Shown: positions 59,533 through 64,000 of the stretch, piece after piece
How the letters are laid out: each line of letters starts with the position of its first letter
How positions within the stretch are numbered: the first letter of the stretch is position 1
NCBI GenBank assembly: GCA_963719135.1
Contig: CAVRAZ010000005.1
Coordinates: 124,001 to 188,000, forward strand
Direction of reading: 5' to 3'
DNA: 64,000 nt
Origin: CAVRAZ01 sp963719135
GTDB lineage: Bacteria; Pseudomonadota; Gammaproteobacteria; DSM-19610
Made by a program: the position numbers and the translations under genes
Notes under the pieces: generated by a model
What the model was told of the DNA's origin: nothing
Databases searched by the model: none
Seen by the model: the letters and a program-made list of their open reading frames with translations, nothing else

Positions 59533-62442
59533 TCATGTCTTGCGACCCGCGAAATACCGCAGCCACCGCCCGCGCTGTTTCCCTTCCGTCTGACCGGGCA
59601 CGCGCGGCAGCGTTTCGAACTGCGGCGACGAGACCTTGGGTTCGCCGGGGTCCGCGGGATAGATGCGCACGCGCACGTCGTACCAGCCGGCCTGGCCGGT
59701 GACCGGGTCCGAATTCGACAGGGTGTCGCCGTTCTTGTCGGGCGGCAGCTCTTCGCTGATCAGGTGATTGAGCAGAAACCCCTGGCGCGATTCGTTGGCA
59801 TCGCCGGCGAGGCCCCAGGCGCCGGACGCCTTGCCGATCGCGTTCCAGGTCCAGACCGTGCCGGGTTCGACTGCTTCGGAGTGACGGCACAGGCAGCGCA
59901 CCTTGCCGTACATCGATTCCACCCACATCCAGCCGCCGTCCTCGATGCCCGCTTCGCGTGCCGTCCGGGTATTGACATATAAATGGTTGTAGGTGTGAAT
60001 CTGGCGCAGCCAGGCATTCTGCGAGTCCCACGAGTGATACATCGCCATCGGCCGCTGCGTGATCGCATTCAGCGGGTAGCGGCGCAGGTCGGTATGGCCG
60101 GTTTCCAGCGGGTCGGAATAGAAGGGCAGCGGATCGAAATGGGTCTCCACCCGCTTGCGCAGGTGCGCCGGCGGTTGTTTGCCGAACGACTTGCCCTGTG
60201 CGGCCAGGCGGAATTTCTGCAGCACTTCCGAATAGATGTGGATGTTCAGCGGTTCCGCGTAGCGGGTCAGCCGGTGGCGGCGCGCCCATTCGAGGTAACC
60301 CTGGTTCCAGTTGCGCATGTACTGATACGACTTGGGCAGTTCGTAGTGGAAGACGCAGTTGTTCTTTTCGTACAGCTCCCACTGCTTCGGATTGGGTTCG
60401 CCCATCATGAACTTTTCGCCGCCCTTGCCGCGCCAGCCCGCCAGGAAGCCGATGCCGGAACCCGGCTCGGTTTCGTAGTTGACGATGAAATCCGGATAGT
60501 CGCGGAACTTGCGCTTGCCGTCCGCGGTGACGAATGCCGGCAGCTTCAGCCGCGTGCCGAGTTCGATCAGCACCTCCTGGAACGGCTTGCACTCGCCGGT
60601 CGGCGGCACCACGGGAATGCGCACCGAATCGACTGGCCCGTCGTACTCGGAAATGGGCCGGTCGAGCATGGACATCACGTCGTGGCGTTCCAGATAGGTC
60701 GTATCCGGCAGCACCAGGTCGGCGAAGGCCACCATTTCCGACTGGAAGGCGTCGCATACCACGAGGAAGGGAATCTTGAACTCGCCGTCGTCGTCGCGGT
60801 CGTTGAGCATCTTGCGGATGTTCGACGTGTTCATCGACGAATTCCACGCCATGTTGGCCATGAAGACGAACAGCGTGTCGATGCGGTAGGGGTCGCCGCG
60901 CCAGGCGTTGGTAATGGCGTTGTGCATCAGGCCGTGCACGGCCAGCGGGTACTCCCAGGAAAACGCCTTGTCGATGCGGATCGGATTGCCGTCGTCGTCG
61001 ACGAACAGATCGTCGGGGTCGGCCGGCCACCCGAGCGGCATGCCGTTGAGCGGCGTGTTCGGCCGGATGTCGTCCCAGCCGGTGGGCGTCTTGGCGCACG
61101 GCGGAATCGGCCGGGGAAACGGCGGCTTGTGGCGGAAGCCGCCGGGCCGGTCGATGGTGCCGAGAATGGTCATCAGGATCGACAGTGCGCGAATGGTCTG
61201 GAAGCCGTTGGAGTGGGCGGCGAGACCCCGCATGGCGTGAAGCGCAACCGGGTTGCCGGTCACGGATTCGTGTTCCTTGCCCCAGGTATCGGTCCAGGCG
61301 ATCGGCAGCTCGATGCGGCCGTCGCGCGCGGTGATGCCCATTTCGTGGGCCAGGCGCTTGATGGATTCCACCGGAATGCCGGTGATCCTGCTGGCCCACG
61401 TGGGTGTGTAATCGCGCACGCGCTCGACCAGAAGCTGGAAGGCCGGCTTGACCGGGGTGCCGTCGTCGAGGGTGAATTCGCCCAGCAGGTAGGGGTCGGA
61501 GCCTTCGGTGTGCATCGAGATCGGCCGGTTCAGATCGCGGTCCCACCACAATTTGTTCTGCGGATCGAAGCAGCCTTCCTCCGGCGGTACCTCGAAGCGC
61601 ACGAACATGCCGTACTCGGTGCTGTTCGCGTCCAGGTTCACCAGTTCGGCGGCGTTGGTGTACTGGACCAGAAACTCGCGGTCGTACAGGCCCTGATTGA
61701 TGATCTCGTGGATCAGCGCCAGGAGCAGCGCGCCGTCGGTGCCCGGCTTGATCGGAATCCATTCGTCGGCGATAGCCGAGTAGCCGGTGCGCACGGGGTT
61801 GATGGAAACGAACCGGCCGCCCTGGCGCTTGAGTCGGGCGATGGCGATCTTCAACGGATTGGAGTGATGGTCCTCGGCGGTGCCGATCATCACGAACAGC
61901 CTGGCGCGGTCGAGGTCGGGGCCGCCGAACTCCCAGAACGACCCGCCGATGGTGTAGATCATGCCGGCGGCCATGTTGACCGAGCAGAAACCGCCGTGGG
62001 CCGCATAGTTGGGTGTTCCGAACTGCCGGGCGAACAGGCCGGTCAGCGCCTGCATCTGGTCGCGGCCGGTGAACAGCGCGAATTTCTTCGGGTCCGTCGC
62101 CCGGATGCCGCCCAGGCGTTCCTCCAGCATCTGGAACGCCCTGTCCCAGGAAATTTCCTCGAAGGCATTGTCGCCGCGGTCGGCCCCGGACTTGCGCAGC
62201 AGGGGCCGGGTCAGCCGGGCGGGTGAGTACTGCTTCATGATGCCCGAAGCACCCTTGGCGCAGATTACGCCCTTGTTCAGCGGGTGGTCGGGGTTGCCCT
62301 GGATGTAACGCACCTCGCCGTCGCGCAGCGTCACCCGGATGCCGCAACGGCAGGCGCACATATAACAGGTAGTGTTCCTGGTCTCGAGGCGGCTCTGCTC
62401 GTCGACGGTCCTGGCGATGGGGTCGTGCAGCGGGTTGGACAT
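59533..62442 (-). CDS. soeA: Sulfite dehydrogenase molybdopterin subunit SoeA
   Basis: The 969-residue protein is a molybdopterin oxidoreductase of the DMSO-reductase superfamily. The N-terminal [4Fe-4S] site is CYMCACRCGI plus VICAKGASGIMKQY (CxxCxxxC...C). MGD-binding segments include MIGTAEDHHSNPLKIA and the tail region with VNTRTAREAGIEDG. There is no Tat signal (it begins SNPLHDPIARTVDEQS), so the enzyme faces the cytoplasm. That separates SoeA from periplasmic thiosulfate, polysulfide and tetrathionate reductases of the same fold. SoeABC oxidizes sulfite to sulfate. The nearest neighbours, sat (divergent) and a sulfur-anion exporter, support this role. Confidence 0.9.
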   Translation of the reverse strand: MSNPLHDPIARTVDEQSRLETRNTTCYMCACRCGIRVTLRDGEVRYIQGNPDHPLNKGVICAKGASGIMKQYSPARLTRPLLRKSGADRGDNAFEEISWDRAFQMLEERLGGIRATDPKKFALFTGRDQMQALTGLFARQFGTPNYAAHGGFCSVNMAAGMIYTIGGSFWEFGGPDLDRARLFVMIGTAEDHHSNPLKIAIARLKRQGGRFVSINPVRTGYSAIADEWIPIKPGTDGALLLALIHEIINQGLYDREFLVQYTNAAELVNLDANSTEYGMFVRFEVPPEEGCFDPQNKLWWDRDLNRPISMHTEGSDPYLLGEFTLDDGTPVKPAFQLLVERVRDYTPTWASRITGIPVESIKRLAHEMGITARDGRIELPIAWTDTWGKEHESVTGNPVALHAMRGLAAHSNGFQTIRALSILMTILGTIDRPGGFRHKPPFPRPIPPCAKTPTGWDDIRPNTPLNGMPLGWPADPDDLFVDDDGNPIRIDKAFSWEYPLAVHGLMHNAITNAWRGDPYRIDTLFVFMANMAWNSSMNTSNIRKMLNDRDDDGEFKIPFLVVCDAFQSEMVAFADLVLPDTTYLERHDVMSMLDRPISEYDGPVDSVRIPVVPPTGECKPFQEVLIELGTRLKLPAFVTADGKRKFRDYPDFIVNYETEPGSGIGFLAGWRGKGGEKFMMGEPNPKQWELYEKNNCVFHYELPKSYQYMRNWNQGYLEWARRHRLTRYAEPLNIHIYSEVLQKFRLAAQGKSFGKQPPAHLRKRVETHFDPLPFYSDPLETGHTDLRRYPLNAITQRPMAMYHSWDSQNAWLRQIHTYNHLYVNTRTAREAGIEDGGWMWVESMYGKVRCLCRHSEAVEPGTVWTWNAIGKASGAWGLAGDANESRQGFLLNHLISEELPPDKNGDTLSNSDPVTGQAGWYDVRVRIYPADPGEPKVSSPQFETLPRVPGQTEGKQRGRWLRYFAGRKT

Positions 62443-62754
62443 GGCGCGTCCCGATGAATTCTGGGGGTGTCATTCTAACGGGACTCCGGCAGGCGCGGGT
62501 AATCAGCATTGTTGAATTGGACATAAAATATCAAGATGTTCTAATATACTGCTATAGAAAATGGAGTTTTCAATCAGCAACTTACACGCGCCCCACCGCA
62601 GCATTACAGAAATAAGGTCAACTTATAGACCCGAAAATTAAAACTGCTGGATTTCCCGGCCAGCATCATTATTGTATGGGCCCCTGCCGGTGTCCTGCGT
62701 GACGGCGGCTGAATGACAAGACCACGAATTCCATTTCAGGTTGAGAGGAGTCCT
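62443..62754. promoter_or_regulatory. Divergent soeA/sat intergenic region
   Basis: The 312-base gap must hold promoters for both directions. The stretch 62520-62640 is clearly AT-rich. Going toward sat, TTGGAC at 62517 and TAATAT at 62542 are a possible -35/-10 pair, with a longish 19-base spacer. GAGAGGAG stands 5-12 bases before the sat start at 62755. No operator could be identified. Confidence 0.4.
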
Positions 62755-63966
62755 ATGTCCAGTCTCGTGAACCCCCACGGCGGCGGTGATCTCAAGCCGC
62801 TGCTACTCGAAGGCGCCGCGCTGAAGGCAGAGCGGGAACGTGCCGCCGGCTTACCGAAGGTTAACGTCTCCTCGCGCGAAGCGGGCGACCTGATCATGCT
62901 GGGCATCGGCGGTTTCACGCCGTTGAGCGGCTTCATGACGCGGGCCGACTGGGAGGGCGTCTGCGACGGCATGAAGATGGCGAGCGGCCTGTTCTGGCCG
63001 ATCCCGGTCACGCTGTCAACCGACAAGGCCACCGCCGACGCCATCAAGGAAGGCAACGACATTGCGCTGTTCGATCCGGAGCGCGACGAAATCCTGGCGA
63101 CCATGAAGGTCACCGAGAAGTACGGCATCGACAAGGCGCACGAGTGCATGATGGTCTATAAGACCACCGACATGGAGCACCCGGGCGTCAAGATGGTGAT
63201 GGACCAGGGCGAGGTCAACTTGGCCGGTCCGGTCAAGGTGGTGTCCCAGGGCGAGTTCCCCGAACAGTACGGCGAACAGTTCATGACGCCGGCGCAGACC
63301 CGCGCCGAGTTCGAGAAACGCGGCTGGAAAACCATCGCCGCGTTCCAGACCCGCAACCCGATGCACCGCTCGCACGAGTATCTGGCGAAGATCGCCGTGG
63401 AAATCTGCGACGGCGTCATGGTTCACTCGTTGCTGGGCAAGCTCAAGCCCGGCGACATCCCGGCGGAGGTGCGTTCCGAAGCCATCCAGGTGCTGATCGA
63501 CAAGTATTTCGTCAAGAACACCGTGATCCAGGCCGGTTACCCGCTCGACATGCGCTACGCCGGCCCGCGCGAGGCCCTGCTGCACGCGCTGTTCCGCCAG
63601 AACTACGGTTGTTCGCATCTGATCGTCGGCCGCGACCACGCTGGTGTCGGCGACTACTACGGCCCGTTCGATGCGCACCGCATTTTCGACGAAATACCGG
63701 CCGATGCGCTGGAAACCAAGCCGCTGAAGATCGACTGGACGTTCTGGTGCAACAAGTGCGGCGGCATGGGTTCGATGAAAACCTGCCCGCACGAAGCCGC
63801 CGACCGCGTGCTGCTGTCCGGCACCAAGGTGCGCAAAATGCTGACCGACGGCGAAGACCTGCCGGCAACCTTCAGCCGTCCGGAAGTGGCCAAGGTGCTC
63901 CAGGCGTACTACGCCACGCTGACTGAGAAGGTCGAAATCAAGATGACGGGTCACTCGGCCAAGTAA
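62755..63966 (+). CDS. sat: ATP sulfurylase (sulfate adenylyltransferase) Sat
   Basis: The chosen ATG at 62755 follows GAGAGGAG and gives 403 residues. The catalytic motifs are AAFQTRNPMHRSHEYLAKIA near residue 195 (QxRNPxHxxH) and IVGRDHAGVGDYYGPFDAHR near 290 (GRDHAG). A Cys-rich stretch (CNKCGGMGSMKTCPHE, about 331-346) is typical of the dissimilatory Sat family and may bind zinc. In sulfur oxidizers the enzyme forms ATP and sulfate from APS and pyrophosphate. It is homomeric and different from the CysD/CysN type. It stands divergent from soeA. The window ends soon after, so any aprBA neighbours cannot be seen. Confidence 0.97.
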   Translation: MSSLVNPHGGGDLKPLLLEGAALKAERERAAGLPKVNVSSREAGDLIMLGIGGFTPLSGFMTRADWEGVCDGMKMASGLFWPIPVTLSTDKATADAIKEGNDIALFDPERDEILATMKVTEKYGIDKAHECMMVYKTTDMEHPGVKMVMDQGEVNLAGPVKVVSQGEFPEQYGEQFMTPAQTRAEFEKRGWKTIAAFQTRNPMHRSHEYLAKIAVEICDGVMVHSLLGKLKPGDIPAEVRSEAIQVLIDKYFVKNTVIQAGYPLDMRYAGPREALLHALFRQNYGCSHLIVGRDHAGVGDYYGPFDAHRIFDEIPADALETKPLKIDWTFWCNKCGGMGSMKTCPHEAADRVLLSGTKVRKMLTDGEDLPATFSRPEVAKVLQAYYATLTEKVEIKMTGHSAK

Positions 63967-64000
63967 CGACTCTAGAGACCGCGGCCCGGCTGCGGATTGA

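Noticed and set aside
59983..62226. Open frame of 747 codons on the plus strand opposite soeA
   Set aside because: It is a shadow of soeA. The minus-strand frame has the molybdopterin oxidoreductase motifs and the plus-strand one has none.
59533..62442. SoeA as polysulfide, thiosulfate or tetrathionate reductase
   Set aside because: There is no Tat signal, and the neighbours are sat and a sulfur-anion exporter. A cytoplasmic sulfite dehydrogenase fits better, though only biochemistry can prove it.

Overview
The window looks like chromosomal DNA of a GC-rich, sulfur-oxidizing, probably chemolithoautotrophic gammaproteobacterium. The evidence is a cytoplasmic sulfite dehydrogenase operon (soeABC) divergent from ATP sulfurylase (sat), a TauE/SafE-type anion exporter nearby, and gammaproteobacterial housekeeping blocks (rpsU-yqeY-dnaG-rpoD; tsaD/plsY/folB/folK; slt/NDUFA9-like/cca). 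I cannot name the species from sequence alone.

Layout. 1-2 kb: the 3' end of an alpha-glucan phosphorylase and a TIM-barrel glycosidase-like protein. 2.3-4.3 kb: an MFS transporter and a CDF-type cation transporter, both minus strand. 4.4-16.7 kb: a 14-gene minus-strand cluster. Read in transcription order it has seven Mrp-antiporter-type subunits (E, F, G, DUF4040, B, C, D), a second D/NuoL-type subunit, then NuoH-, NuoB-, NuoC- and NuoD-like proteins, a NuoI-type ferredoxin fused to an NfnB/GltD-type flavoprotein, and a ferritin-like diiron protein. As I recall it, this is the gene order of the archaeal membrane-bound MBX/MBS respiratory complex (mbxABCDFGHH'MJKLN), with the last subunit replaced by a fusion that could accept electrons from NAD(P)H. 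It is the most interesting system in the window. 17-19 kb: a cytidylate-kinase-like protein and an HDOD protein.

19-32.8 kb: a defence-type accessory block ending at a tRNA gene. It holds a DUF2130 protein, a frameshifted Fic protein, a YgjP-like metallopeptidase, a type I restriction-modification operon (hsdM, a truncated rhuM, hsdS, a large SMC-like AAA ATPase, hsdR) and a DUF4062 protein. The tRNA has a CAU anticodon and is split in its anticodon loop by a 267-nt group I intron. 32.9-42.6 kb: core genes (rpoD, dnaG, yqeY, rpsU, tsaD, plsY, folB, folK, a MidA-family methyltransferase and a UppP homologue with changed catalytic residues).

42.7-54.1 kb: CHAD, DUF2189, CAP-domain and DUF3149 proteins; an epimerase, a TetR regulator, an outer-membrane-type protein and a TlpA-like thioredoxin; cca, an NDUFA9-like protein and slt. 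54.2-64 kb: the sulfur region, with the TauE/SafE exporter, two decayed gene fragments (one keeping a PEP-CTERM-like tail), moaA, soeC, soeB, soeA and sat. Soe oxidizes sulfite to sulfate directly, whereas Sat can make ATP from APS. MoaA serves the molybdopterin cofactor that SoeA needs.

A family of inverted-repeat elements (arms about 30 bp with 9-bp periodicity) occurs five times. Four copies have unrelated cores of nearly constant length (146-156 bp), and those four sit in gaps inside the Mrp/complex-I-like cluster and the soeABC operon.
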